Shown: positions 6,890-14,929, numbered from the stretch's first letter. The stretch is DNA of 26,850 nt from Betaproteobacteria bacterium (GCA_025354965.1 JANXLW010000382.1:1-26850); one strand, 5' to 3'. Numbers and translations: made by a program. The notes: generated by a model not told the origin, from the sequence alone.

Positions 6890-8341
6890 ATGACCTCAAA
6901 CGCTGCGCTGGACAACACCCGGATTCTGGTGGTCGATGACGAGCCTGACCTCAGGACGTTGTACGAGTTAACGCTGTTGCGTGAAGGATACGGGGTGGAA
7001 ACCGCCGGCAGCCTGGCCGAGGCCTTTGAGCATTTGAGCGAACGGCGTTTCGATGTGGTGATCACCGACATGCGCCTGCCCGATGGTCTGGGCATGGAAC
7101 TGATACAGTTCATCAAGGTGCAGAAGCGCCGGGAACGCTGCGTTGTCATTACGGCTTATGGGTCGGCAGAAAACGCTGTCGAGTCACTCAAGGCCGGCGC
7201 TTTTGACTATTTGACCAAGCCGGTTGATCTCAAGCAGTTTCGCGACGTCATAGCGTCGGCTGTTCAGGACTCAAAATCACGTGCTGGCGCTGCCGGGCGC
7301 AGCGTCGCCCCCCCAAGTCGGGCAGGCGAAGCCGCGCTGACACGCCTGGTGGGTATGTCCAGCAGCATGCGGCTGGTGAAGGAACGGATCGTCAAAGTTG
7401 CCTGCAGCATGGCCCCGATTCTGGTCACTGGCGAGTCCGGCACCGGCAAGGAACTGGTGGCTAACGCGATTCATGCCAATAGCCACCGTGCCGGCGGTCC
7501 CTGGGTTGCGGTTAACTGCAGCGCCATTCCTGAAAACCTTCTCGAGACTGAGTTTTTTGGCGCCAGAAAAGGCGCGTATACCGGTTCTACGCAAGACCGT
7601 GACGGCTTTTTTCAAGCCGCCCGCGGAGGCACTTTATTTCTGGACGAAATTGGCGACTTGCCACTGGCCATGCAGTCCAAACTACTGCGTGCCATACAGG
7701 AGCGCTGTATTCGCCCGATCGGGTCACCACAAGAGGAGGCGGTCGATGTGCGCATTGTCAGTGCCACGCACAAGGATTTGGCAACCGAAGTTCATGCCGG
7801 ACGCTTTCGTCAAGATCTTTACTACCGTTTGAATGTGATTCAGATTTTGATTCCGCCACTGCGCGAACGCCGCGAGGATTTACCCGCGCTGTGCGAAACC
7901 TTGCTGCGCCGGATCGCGCTTGAATCTGGCATTGAAGTACCGACTTTGTCTGACGCATTGCTCGTTCAACTTGCCGGCGACCCCTTGCCGGGCAACGTTC
8001 GGGAGTTGGAGAACCTGCTGCACCGTGCAGTGGCATTGAGCGAGGAAGATGAACTGCAGATTGAACCTTCAACGTATCAAGTGTTGAACCACGAAACTGC
8101 GGTCACGACTACTGAGCCGGCAGTGCTGGATGACAATCAGATCACCATACCGAGCGATTTGCAAAGCCACCTTGACAGCGCAGAGCGCGAAATACTGATC
8201 CGTGCACTGCGTGAATCCGGCTTTAACCGCACCGCCGCCGCCGCCCGATTGGGCCTGAGTTTGCGACAAATGCGTTACCGCATCGCCAGATTGCATATCG
8301 ACACGCCTCACACTGGCGACTTTTCCGATGAACCGGTCTGA
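6890..8341 (+). CDS. pilR: Sigma-54-dependent response regulator PilR
   Basis: A 483-residue regulator starting at the ATG 6890, 4 nt after the pilS stop. The open frame runs 73 codons further upstream inside pilS, but the receiver domain begins just after this ATG. The receiver (10-125) has D16/D17, phosphoacceptor D60 and K110. The AAA+ domain has Walker A GESGTGKE (181-188), Walker B GGTLFLDEIGDLP (246-258) and the sigma-54 contact loop, here GAYTGS (228-233) instead of the consensus GAFTGA. The C-terminal Fis-type helix-turn-helix is NRTAAAARLGLSLRQMRYRI. It should activate a -24/-12 promoter, classically pilA, which is not in this window. Its end overlaps ampD by 14 nt. Confidence 0.93.
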   Translation: MTSNAALDNTRILVVDDEPDLRTLYELTLLREGYGVETAGSLAEAFEHLSERRFDVVITDMRLPDGLGMELIQFIKVQKRRERCVVITAYGSAENAVESLKAGAFDYLTKPVDLKQFRDVIASAVQDSKSRAGAAGRSVAPPSRAGEAALTRLVGMSSSMRLVKERIVKVACSMAPILVTGESGTGKELVANAIHANSHRAGGPWVAVNCSAIPENLLETEFFGARKGAYTGSTQDRDGFFQAARGGTLFLDEIGDLPLAMQSKLLRAIQERCIRPIGSPQEEAVDVRIVSATHKDLATEVHAGRFRQDLYYRLNVIQILIPPLRERREDLPALCETLLRRIALESGIEVPTLSDALLVQLAGDPLPGNVRELENLLHRAVALSEEDELQIEPSTYQVLNHETAVTTTEPAVLDDNQITIPSDLQSHLDSAEREILIRALRESGFNRTAAAARLGLSLRQMRYRIARLHIDTPHTGDFSDEPV

Positions 8342-8939
8342 AACTCAAAGCCAGTCGCCGCTTTGGCGTGACGGCTGGTACCAATTTGCCAGTTCCCTGG
8401 CTTCGCCCAATTTCGGTCCTCGTCCGCCGCAAGTTGAGGTTGATTTGATCGTGCTGCACTGCATCAGCCTGCCACCCGGCCAATACGGCGGCAACGCGGT
8501 ACTGGATCTGTTCAACAATCAGCTTGAATGGGATCAGCACCCGTACTTCAAGAGCCTGCAAGGTCTGCAAGTATCTTCTCATTTTTATATCAGGCGCCAG
8601 GGTGAACTATTGCAATTCGTCAGCGCTGATGACCGCGCCTGGCATGCTGGCGTCTCCAGTTACCTCGGTCGCAGCAACTGCAATGACAACTCTATCGGGA
8701 TCGAACTTGAAGGTGTCGAAGGGGGTAACTTTGAAGCCAGTCAATATGAAACACTGGTGAGTTTGTGCGCGGCCATTTTGCAAGGCTACGACGTCACTGA
8801 TATTGCTGGCCACGAACATATTGCGCCAGGACGAAAGCGCGACCCGGGAGACGGCTTTGACTGGCGTCTCTTGCAGCGGTCCCTGGGCCTGCCGCTAAAG
8901 CATTTTCCGATCGGTGTGCAGTCCGCAATTGTTTCTTGA
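8328..8939 (+). CDS. ampD: 1,6-anhydro-N-acetylmuramyl-L-alanine amidase AmpD
   Basis: A 203-residue amidase. Zinc ligands align with E. coli AmpD: H44 (VLHCISLPPGQYGG), H162 (GHEHIAPGRK) and D172 (RDPG). The catalytic glutamate lies in SIGIELEG (E126). It cleaves the L-Ala amide of anhydro-muropeptides in the cytoplasm during peptidoglycan recycling, and in AmpR/AmpC organisms it keeps beta-lactamase repressed. No signal peptide is seen, as expected for cytosolic AmpD. The start overlaps the pilR end by 14 nt. The recycling ligase gene mpl is about 11 kb away in this window. Confidence 0.95.
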   Translation: MNRSETQSQSPLWRDGWYQFASSLASPNFGPRPPQVEVDLIVLHCISLPPGQYGGNAVLDLFNNQLEWDQHPYFKSLQGLQVSSHFYIRRQGELLQFVSADDRAWHAGVSSYLGRSNCNDNSIGIELEGVEGGNFEASQYETLVSLCAAILQGYDVTDIAGHEHIAPGRKRDPGDGFDWRLLQRSLGLPLKHFPIGVQSAIVS

Positions 8940-8987
8940 TTCCAATTTTTTCGAGTCTGTGCCGAAAATGACCATCTTTGGCATAGA

Positions 8988-9003
8988 ACACTACCGGTAG
9001 CGG
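8988..9003 (+). promoter_or_regulatory. NrdR box 1 (degenerate)
   Basis: ACACTACCGGTAGCGG fits the ends and centre symmetry of the NrdR consensus acaCwAtATaTwGtgt (ACAC-T-A and T-A-G retained), with a G+C-rich core. It lies 32 bp upstream of box 2, about three helical turns, the usual spacing for NrdR pairs. Confidence 0.65.
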
Positions 9004-9004
9004 C

Positions 9005-9033
9005 TTGTAATCACTCAAGACACCATATATAGT
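9005..9033 (+). promoter_or_regulatory. Candidate nrdA promoter
   Basis: TTGTAA (9005-9010) and TATAGT (9028-9033) are separated by 17 bp. The -10 lies inside NrdR box 2, which would explain repression by blocking RNA polymerase. The 5' untranslated region would be about 90 nt. Confidence 0.5.
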
Positions 9034-9035
9034 GT
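9020..9035 (+). promoter_or_regulatory. NrdR box 2 (near-consensus)
   Basis: ACACCATATATAGTGT matches the NrdR consensus acaCwAtATaTwGtgt at all but one position. It lies upstream of nrdA, as expected for the nucleotide-sensing NrdR repressor. The nrdR gene itself is not in this window. Confidence 0.85.
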
Positions 9036-9129
9036 GTCACTCTTATGATGACAAACTGCCGATATGCCCACCGGTTCTGTTTGAAGCGACCCTGAATCCA
9101 ACGCCAGACAGACAGAGACGAGAAATTAA

Positions 9130-12075
9130 ATGCAAACCGCTTTGAATATGCCAGCCAGCCTGCAGACCGATGTTTTTACTTCAATCAACGCTGACGGCGC
9201 CAGCAATGTGGCAGCCAATTCACTGAACCATTACCAGATCATTCGCCGCAACGGCGCCGTCGTGCCCTTTGAGCCGGGGAAAATCGCTGTCGCCATGGTG
9301 AAGGCTTTTCTGGCAGTGCATGGCACGCAGGGTGCCGCCTCTGCCAGCGTACGCGAAGTGGTGGACGACCTGACGCAAATCGTGATTCGTGCCCTGGTCC
9401 GCTCGCGCCCGGCTGGCGGCACCTTTCACATCGAGGATGTGCAAGACCAGGTTGAACTCGGTCTGATGCGTGGTGGTCATCACGAGATCGCGCGTGCCTA
9501 TGTGCTGTACCGTGAAAGGCGCAGCCAGGAGCGAGCCAAAATGGCATCCGCAAAGCCGCCTACAGCAACCTTGCTGTACGCCGTCGACCAGGGAGAGCGC
9601 ATCGTTCTTGATCTGGAGCGCCTGAAGAAACTCATTGAATTGGCCTGCGCTGGATTGGGCAGCGACATCAAACCTGAACCAATCTTGGCCGAGACCCTGC
9701 GCAACCTTTATGACGGTGTGCCGATGGATGAGGTCTACAAGGCATCGGTACTGGCAGCGCGCACACTGATTGAAAAAGATCCCGACTACACCTATGCCAC
9801 AGCGCGCCTTTTGTTTCATACGATTGCCAAGGAAGTGCTGGGCAAAGATGTAGCGCAGACCGACATGGCGCAGGCCTACGTAGACTACTTCCCACAATTC
9901 ATCCGAACAGGAATCGAGCATGATCTGCTCGACGAAAGGCTGCTTCAGTTTGACCTGCAGCGTTTGGGCGCCGCGCTCAAGGCTGATCGCGATTTGAAGT
10001 TTGATTACCTGGGTCTGCAAACCTTGTACGACCGCTATTTTCTGCACATCGACAAAGCACGCATTGAATTGCCGCAGGCTTTTTTCATGCGCGTTGCAAT
10101 GGGGTTGGCACTCAACGAGGTGAACCGCGAGGCGCAGGCTATCGAGTTCTATGAGGTTCTGTCCTCTTTTAACTTCATGTCCAGCACGCCGACGCTGTTC
10201 AATAGCGGGACCTTGCGCTCGCAGCTTTCGAGTTGTTACCTGACCACCGTGCCGGATGACCTGGACGGCATATATGAATCGATCAAGGAAAACGCCCTGC
10301 TGTCCAAGTTCGCCGGCGGCCTGGGCAACGACTGGACGCGGGTGCGCGCTTTGGGCGCCCACATCAAGGGCACCAATGGCGAGTCGCAAGGCGTCGTGCC
10401 CTTTTTAAAGGTCGTGAATGACACCGCGGTGGCGGTCAATCAGGGCGGCAAGCGCAAGGGAGCGGTTTGCACTTACCTGGAAACCTGGCACTTAGACATC
10501 GAAGAGTTCCTGGAGTTGCGCAAAAACACCGGCGATGATCGCCGTCGCACGCACGACATGAACACCGCCAACTGGATTCCCGATCTGTTCATGCGGCGCG
10601 TCATGGAAAAAGGCCAATGGACTCTGTTCTCACCCAACAACGTGCCCGACCTGCATGACAAATTCGGGCTTGACTTCGAAACAGCTTATGTGGCTTACGA
10701 GGCCAAGGCAGCGCGCGGCGAGTTAAAGCCAAGCCGCACTTTGCCAGCGGCTGACCTGTGGCGAAAAATGCTGACCATGCTGTTTGAAACTGGCCACCCC
10801 TGGATTACCTTCAAGGATGCCTGCAATATCCGCTCACCACAACAGCATGTCGGCGTCGTGCACTCCAGCAACCTGTGCACTGAGATCACGCTCAATACCA
10901 GCGATACGGAGACTGCGGTGTGCAATCTCGGTTCCGTCAACTTGCTGCAGCACCTCAAAGACGACTCGTGCGGCCCGGCCGGTGGCGCCAAAGTTCTTGA
11001 TCACGCAAAGCTGCAAAAGACCATCACCACCGCGATGCGCATGCTCGACAACGTCATTGACATCAACTACTACGCCGTAAAAAAAGCCCGTGACTCCAAT
11101 ATGCGGCACCGGCCGGTAGGCCTGGGAATGATGGCTTTTCAGGACTGTCTGTATGAGTTACGCATTCCCTACGCCAGCGACGCTGCTGTCGAGTTTGCCG
11201 ACCGGTCGATGGAGGCCATCTGCTACTACGCTTATTGGGCTTCCACCGAACTGGCACATGAACGCGGCAAGTACTCCAGCTACCAAGGTTCGCTGTGGGA
11301 CAAGGGAATTTTGCCGATCGACACCCTGGACCTGCTGGCACGTGAGCGTGGCGGGTTTGTGGATGTGGATCGCTCCAGCACACTGGACTGGGGCGCCTTG
11401 CGCCAGAAAATTGTCAGAGACGGCATGCGCAACTCCAATTGCACTGCCATCGCCCCAACCGCCACCATCTCTAACATCATTGGTGTCGACGCTTCCATCG
11501 AACCGTGCTTCGGTAACCTCTCGGTCAAGTCCAACCTGTCCGGCGAGTTCACCATCATCAATCACTACCTGGTGCGCGACCTCAAAAGCCTGGGGCTTTG
11601 GGATGACGTGATGGTGATGGACCTGAAACACTTTGATGGCTCGCTGCATTCGATTGACCGGGTTCCGGCGAACATCAAGGCCTTGTATGCGACCGCGTTC
11701 GAAGTGGAGCCGCAATGGCTGGTGGAAGCTGCGGCACGCCGACAGAAATGGATCGATCAAGCGCAGTCCCTTAATATTTATATGGCAGGTGTCTCAGGTA
11801 AAAAACTTGACGACACCTACAAGCTGGCTTGGGTTCGCGGCTTGAAGACGAGCTACTATTTGCGCACCCAATCGGCCACCCACGTTGAAAAATCAACCGT
11901 AAATGCAGGGCGACTGAACGCTGTATCTTCAGGGCATGAATCACAGCATAGTGGCAGTAGCATGAGTGCAATGGATGCTGCCGTTGCTCTGGCAAAAATT
12001 CAGATGGCATCGACACCTGCAACAGACGTCCGCTTTTGCGGCGTGGACGATCCGACATGTGAGTCATGCCAATGA
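9130..12075 (+). CDS. nrdA: Ribonucleoside-diphosphate reductase, alpha subunit (class Ia)
   Basis: A 981-residue catalytic subunit, about 200 residues longer than E. coli NrdA. Residues about 35-130 form an ATP-cone (IIRRNGAVVPFEPGKIAVAMV) that senses dATP/ATP. A second ATP-cone-like segment (about 150-240) follows, as in Pseudomonas NrdA with two cones. The active site is complete: C369 (SSCYL) and C598 as the reducing pair, C583 as thiyl radical site within NLCTE with N581 and E585, the radical-transfer tyrosines Y909-Y910 (SYYLRTQ), and the C-terminal cysteine pair C977/C980 (CESCQ). It reduces NDPs to dNDPs with NrdB. It starts at ATG 9130 with only a weak purine-rich site upstream, behind the NrdR boxes. 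Confidence 0.97.
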   Translation: MQTALNMPASLQTDVFTSINADGASNVAANSLNHYQIIRRNGAVVPFEPGKIAVAMVKAFLAVHGTQGAASASVREVVDDLTQIVIRALVRSRPAGGTFHIEDVQDQVELGLMRGGHHEIARAYVLYRERRSQERAKMASAKPPTATLLYAVDQGERIVLDLERLKKLIELACAGLGSDIKPEPILAETLRNLYDGVPMDEVYKASVLAARTLIEKDPDYTYATARLLFHTIAKEVLGKDVAQTDMAQAYVDYFPQFIRTGIEHDLLDERLLQFDLQRLGAALKADRDLKFDYLGLQTLYDRYFLHIDKARIELPQAFFMRVAMGLALNEVNREAQAIEFYEVLSSFNFMSSTPTLFNSGTLRSQLSSCYLTTVPDDLDGIYESIKENALLSKFAGGLGNDWTRVRALGAHIKGTNGESQGVVPFLKVVNDTAVAVNQGGKRKGAVCTYLETWHLDIEEFLELRKNTGDDRRRTHDMNTANWIPDLFMRRVMEKGQWTLFSPNNVPDLHDKFGLDFETAYVAYEAKAARGELKPSRTLPAADLWRKMLTMLFETGHPWITFKDACNIRSPQQHVGVVHSSNLCTEITLNTSDTETAVCNLGSVNLLQHLKDDSCGPAGGAKVLDHAKLQKTITTAMRMLDNVIDINYYAVKKARDSNMRHRPVGLGMMAFQDCLYELRIPYASDAAVEFADRSMEAICYYAYWASTELAHERGKYSSYQGSLWDKGILPIDTLDLLARERGGFVDVDRSSTLDWGALRQKIVRDGMRNSNCTAIAPTATISNIIGVDASIEPCFGNLSVKSNLSGEFTIINHYLVRDLKSLGLWDDVMVMDLKHFDGSLHSIDRVPANIKALYATAFEVEPQWLVEAAARRQKWIDQAQSLNIYMAGVSGKKLDDTYKLAWVRGLKTSYYLRTQSATHVEKSTVNAGRLNAVSSGHESQHSGSSMSAMDAAVALAKIQMASTPATDVRFCGVDDPTCESCQ

Positions 12076-12197
12076 ATGCTGACGCACTTCCTGGCGCCTT
12101 GCAATGCGATGCTGCGGCACAACACTCAACACGACAATATGACATTGATGTGAATGAATACTTTTCATTTCATTTCGCTGCTCGCATAATTCGCTGA
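12072..12197 (+). CDS. Possible 41-residue ORF between nrdA and nrdB
   Basis: An ATG overlaps the nrdA stop (ATGA at 12072-12075) and opens a 41-codon frame (starting MNADALPGALQC, ending AARIIR) that closes 12 bp before nrdB. The overlap would allow coupled translation. I recognise no domain. It fills nearly all of the nrdA-nrdB gap, which is its main support. It may equally be chance. Confidence 0.3.
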   Translation: MNADALPGALQCDAAAQHSTRQYDIDVNEYFSFHFAARIIR

Positions 12198-12209
12198 TCG
12201 GAATTATTT

Positions 12210-13340
12210 ATGTTGACCTGGGAAGAACAAATCAAGCCCACACCACAATTGTCTCAAGTACTCGGCTCGTCGAGCAGCCGTCTGAAGGACTATTCGTCAT
12301 CTGAAACGATTGCCAACATTCCGCGTCGCGTTAACGCCGCCGACAAACGCATCATCAACGGCAAGACAGATGTCAATCAGCTGGTCCCTTTCAAGTACAA
12401 GTGGGCGTGGGAAAAATATCTCTCGAGCTGTGCCAATCACTGGATGCCGCAAGAAGTCAACATGACGCGTGACATCGCGTTGTGGAAAGACCCCCATGGC
12501 CTGAGCGAGGATGAGCGCCGCATCATCAAGCGCAATCTGGGGTTTTTCGTGACGGCAGATTCGCTGGCCGCCAACAATATTGTGCTGGGTACTTACCGCC
12601 ACATCACGGCCCCTGAGTGCCGGCAATTTTTATTGCGTCAGGCTTTTGAAGAAGCCATTCATACCCATGCTTACCAGTACATCGTGGAGTCATTGGGTCT
12701 GGACGAAAGCGAGATCTTCAATGCCTACAACGAGATCAAGTCGATTCGCGACAAAGATGAGTTTTTAATTCCCTTCATTGAAGCGATCATGGACCCGAGT
12801 TTCAAAACTGGGACACCGCAAGCCGATCAAATCCTGTTGAAGTCTCTGATCGTGTTTGCCTGCCTGATGGAGGGCCTGTTTTTCTACGTTGGTTTTGCGC
12901 AAATCCTGGCCCTGGGTCGGCAAAACAAAATGACCGGCGCGGCCGAGCAATACCAATACATTCTGCGCGACGAGTCGATGCACTGCAACTTTGGCATTGA
13001 CCTGATCAATCAGATCAAACTGGAGAACCCTCATTTGTGGAACTCCGAATTCAAGGCAGACATCAAGGCTTTATTTGAACAAGCAGTAGAGCTCGAATAC
13101 AGATACGCGGAAGACACCATGCCGCGTGGCGTGCTGGGCATGAATGCGTCCATGTTCAAGGGCTACTTGCGATATATCGCCAACCGCCGTGCCACGCAGA
13201 TCGGGCTCGACGTGCTTTACCCGAACGAAGAAAATCCGTTCCCTTGGATGAGCGAAATGATCGACCTAAAAAAAGAGCGCAACTTCTTTGAAACCCGCGT
13301 CATTGAGTATCAATCCGGCGGTGCGCTTTCCTGGGACTGA
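12210..13340 (+). CDS. nrdB: Ribonucleoside-diphosphate reductase, beta subunit (class Ia)
   Basis: A 376-residue radical-generating subunit. All diiron ligands are present with the spacing seen in E. coli: D117 (TADSLAANN), E148 and H151 (FEEAIH), E221 (LMEGLFFY), E255 and H258 (RDESMHCNFG). The radical tyrosine Y155 is four residues after H151. This makes it a canonical tyrosyl-radical class Ia subunit, not the tyrosine-less class Ic. The C-terminal tail that docks to NrdA is short and acidic-aromatic (EYQSGGALSWD). The ATG at 12210 has only a weak GGAA upstream. It is 134 bp after nrdA, probably in the same transcript under NrdR. Confidence 0.97.
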   Translation: MLTWEEQIKPTPQLSQVLGSSSSRLKDYSSSETIANIPRRVNAADKRIINGKTDVNQLVPFKYKWAWEKYLSSCANHWMPQEVNMTRDIALWKDPHGLSEDERRIIKRNLGFFVTADSLAANNIVLGTYRHITAPECRQFLLRQAFEEAIHTHAYQYIVESLGLDESEIFNAYNEIKSIRDKDEFLIPFIEAIMDPSFKTGTPQADQILLKSLIVFACLMEGLFFYVGFAQILALGRQNKMTGAAEQYQYILRDESMHCNFGIDLINQIKLENPHLWNSEFKADIKALFEQAVELEYRYAEDTMPRGVLGMNASMFKGYLRYIANRRATQIGLDVLYPNEENPFPWMSEMIDLKKERNFFETRVIEYQSGGALSWD

Positions 13341-13378
13341 GCTGAACCAAATGACCACAAGAATTTCACAAACCGTTG

Positions 13379-13408
13379 CTGTCCCGTCCAGGGGACAGGA
13401 TTGTTTGT
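13379..13408 (+). terminator. Probable terminator after nrdB
   Basis: CTGTCCC (13379-13385) and GGGACAG (13392-13398) form a perfect 7-bp stem with a 6-nt loop, 38 nt after the nrdB stop. GATTGTTTGT follows, a moderate U-rich tail. It probably ends the nrdAB transcript. Confidence 0.55.
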
Positions 13409-13452
13409 GGACCCGAGTTCATGGTGCTGGGATTGAACCCAACATCATGAAT

Positions 13453-13482
13453 CGCTTCATGCATTCCAACCCGCATGAAGTG
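13453..13482 (+). promoter_or_regulatory. Stem-loop upstream of the H1-like gene
   Basis: CGCTTCATGC (13453-13462) pairs with GCATGAAGTG (13473-13482), 10 bp including one G-U, with a 10-nt loop. CTCTTTGTTT follows. It may be a second terminator for nrdB or a structure in the 5' region of the next gene, whose ribosome binding site lies 19 nt further on. Confidence 0.4.
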
Positions 13483-13511
13483 CTCTTTGTTTATTGATCA
13501 AGGAGAAAATA

Positions 13512-13967
13512 ATGGCAACTGCAACAAAACCGGCCGCAAAAAAGGCCGCACCAGCGAAGAAAGTAGCAGCTAAAAAAGTAGCTGCTAAGAAGGCACCGGC
13601 CAAGAAGGCGGCGCCAGCGAAGAAAGTGGCAGCTAAAAAAGTAGCTGCTAAAAAGGCGCCCGCCAAGAAAGCAGCGCCAGCGAAGAAGGTAGCGGCTAAA
13701 AAAGTAGCTGCCAAGAAACCAGCAGCCAAGAAAGCCGCTCCGGCCAAAAAGGCAGCTGCTAAAAAGGCACCTGCGAAGAAAGCTGCTGCGGCCAAAAAAC
13801 CTGCTGCTAAAAAGCCAGCCGCCAAGAAAGCAGCCAAGAAGCCGGCTGCGAAGAAAGCCGCGAAAGCACCCGCTGCCAAGGCAGCGCCTGCTCCGGCTGC
13901 CCCTGCTGCTCAGACCACTCTGAACCCGCAGGCCGCGTGGCCATTTCCGACCGCCAGCAAGCCCTGA
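13512..13967 (+). CDS. Histone H1-like lysine/alanine-rich DNA-binding protein
   Basis: A 151-residue protein made almost wholly of K, A and P. Residues 12-74 are three near-identical 21-residue repeats (unit AAPAKKVAAKKVAAKKAPAKK), followed by looser PAAKK/AAKK repeats to about 120, an alanine/proline linker, and the tail LNPQAAWPFPTASKP that is typical of H1-like proteins of Burkholderiales. Such proteins resemble the C-terminal tail of eukaryotic H1 and bind DNA without strong sequence preference; the role here is family inference. I chose ATG 13512 over an upstream TTG because AAGGAG is 6-7 nt before it. A strong terminator follows, so it is probably monocistronic. Copy number of the DNA repeat may vary between strains. 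Confidence 0.88.
   Translation: MATATKPAAKKAAPAKKVAAKKVAAKKAPAKKAAPAKKVAAKKVAAKKAPAKKAAPAKKVAAKKVAAKKPAAKKAAPAKKAAAKKAPAKKAAAAKKPAAKKPAAKKAAKKPAAKKAAKAPAAKAAPAPAAPAAQTTLNPQAAWPFPTASKP
13545..13733 (+). repeat. Three tandem 63-bp repeats inside the H1-like gene
   Basis: Units at 13545-13607, 13608-13670 and 13671-13733 encode the same 21-residue block with mostly synonymous third-base differences; the third unit ends PAAKK instead of APAKK. They arose by in-frame duplication and keep the reading frame when gained or lost. Confidence 0.8.
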
Positions 13968-13986
13968 ACCTTCATGGTTCGGCTTC

Positions 13987-14022
13987 AAGCCCGGTGCCTA
14001 AAGCGCCGGGCTTTTTTCTTTT
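13987..14022 (+). terminator. Strong intrinsic terminator of the H1-like gene
   Basis: AAGCCCGGTGC (13987-13997) pairs with GCGCCGGGCTT (14003-14013), 11 bp with one G-U, around the 5-nt loop CTAAA. TTTTTCTTTTTT follows. It lies 20 nt after the stop. On the opposite strand there is no clean U tract after the stem, so it acts mainly on the plus strand. Confidence 0.92.
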
Positions 14023-14026
14023 TTAA

Positions 14027-14929
14027 CTACCAGTCAAGAGACTTCAAGTCGACCGTGTAGTTCTGCGGTCCACGTTGCGCAATTTTGAGTGCCCCCATTT
14101 GATTTCCCAGCGCCGCACATCGCGACAGTGACCAGCCCTGCTCCAGTCCGAACAACAAGGCACCACGGTACGCATCGCCGCAACCCGTGGGATCAACCGG
14201 TGTCAATGCTTTGACTGATGGTACATGTGTTTGCTCGCCGTCTATCCATACTTCACTGCCCGCGCTGCCCAAGGTAACTATCATCCCTTGCACCTTGCGC
14301 GAAATTTCTGCGCAATTCCAGCCGGTGCGTTCACTCAGCATCTTGCCCTCATAGTCATTGACAGTGACCCAGCTCGCCTGTCCTATAAACGACCTCAGCT
14401 CTTCGCCGTCGAAGCGCGGCAGCTGCTGACCCGGATCAAAAACAAACGGAATATCGGCGACGGCGAACTGCTCGGCATGTTGCAGCATGGCATCGCGTCC
14501 ATCCGGCGCGACGATTCCAAGTTTGATGTCGCTGCGGGCGCTGATCTTTGTCAATTGAGCATAGTCCATGGCGCCGGGGTGAAAGCCATTGATCTGATTG
14601 TTGTCAGCGTCGGTAATGATCATGGCCTGCGCGGTATAGACAGCATCAACGGTTCGCACGAAGTCGGTGGCTATGCCTTGCAACTTCAAACGCTCGAGAT
14701 AAACCCCACCGTCGCTTCCAATAGCGGCCATGGGAAGTGGTGTCCCGCCCAGTTGCCTGAGACTGTAGGCGATGTTGCCGGCGCATCCGCCAAAATCGCG
14801 CCGCAGCGCTGGCACCAAAAATGAGACATTCAAAATATGCAATTGATCGGGCAAGATTTGTTCAGAAAACCGACCTTCGAAATTCATGATGGTGTCGAAA
14901 GCCAGGGAGCCGCAGATAAGGGAAGCCAT
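14027..14929 (-). CDS. PfkB-family carbohydrate (ribokinase-like) kinase
   Basis: A 300-residue sugar or nucleoside kinase. It has the PfkB N-terminal glycine pair region (FGGCAGNIAYSLRQLGG, 46-62) and the C-terminal signature DPTGCGDAYRGALL (246-259), whose D252 is the catalytic base; the usual GAGD anion hole is GCGD here. The family phosphorylates ribose, fructose derivatives, adenosine and related compounds; the substrate cannot be read from sequence, although many Burkholderiales homologues are labelled adenosine kinase-like. I chose ATG 14929, which gives the MASLICGSLAFD start normal for the family; the frame stays open 35 codons upstream over the preceding gene. It is 17 bp after the DUF3426 gene and probably co-transcribed. 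Confidence 0.88.
   Translation of the reverse strand: MASLICGSLAFDTIMNFEGRFSEQILPDQLHILNVSFLVPALRRDFGGCAGNIAYSLRQLGGTPLPMAAIGSDGGVYLERLKLQGIATDFVRTVDAVYTAQAMIITDADNNQINGFHPGAMDYAQLTKISARSDIKLGIVAPDGRDAMLQHAEQFAVADIPFVFDPGQQLPRFDGEELRSFIGQASWVTVNDYEGKMLSERTGWNCAEISRKVQGMIVTLGSAGSEVWIDGEQTHVPSVKALTPVDPTGCGDAYRGALLFGLEQGWSLSRCAALGNQMGALKIAQRGPQNYTVDLKSLDW

Noticed and set aside
9220..10389. Long minus-strand open frame (389 codons) opposite nrdA
   Set aside because: It is antisense to a well-conserved gene and has no domain or ribosome binding site; the frame stays open because of codon bias in nrdA.
13426..13440. GGGTTCAATCCCAGC on the minus strand, like a tRNA T-arm
   Set aside because: No acceptor, D or anticodon stems can be drawn around it, and the T-stem does not give a 5-bp/7-nt arm.
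13545..13860. Regular repeats that could suggest a CRISPR array
   Set aside because: The repeats are contiguous, in frame and encode KKAAPA-type blocks; there are no spacers.
13457..13988. Minus-strand frames of Ala/Phe/Leu-rich sequence opposite the H1-like gene
   Set aside because: They are the complement of the AAG/GCN repeats and have no independent support.
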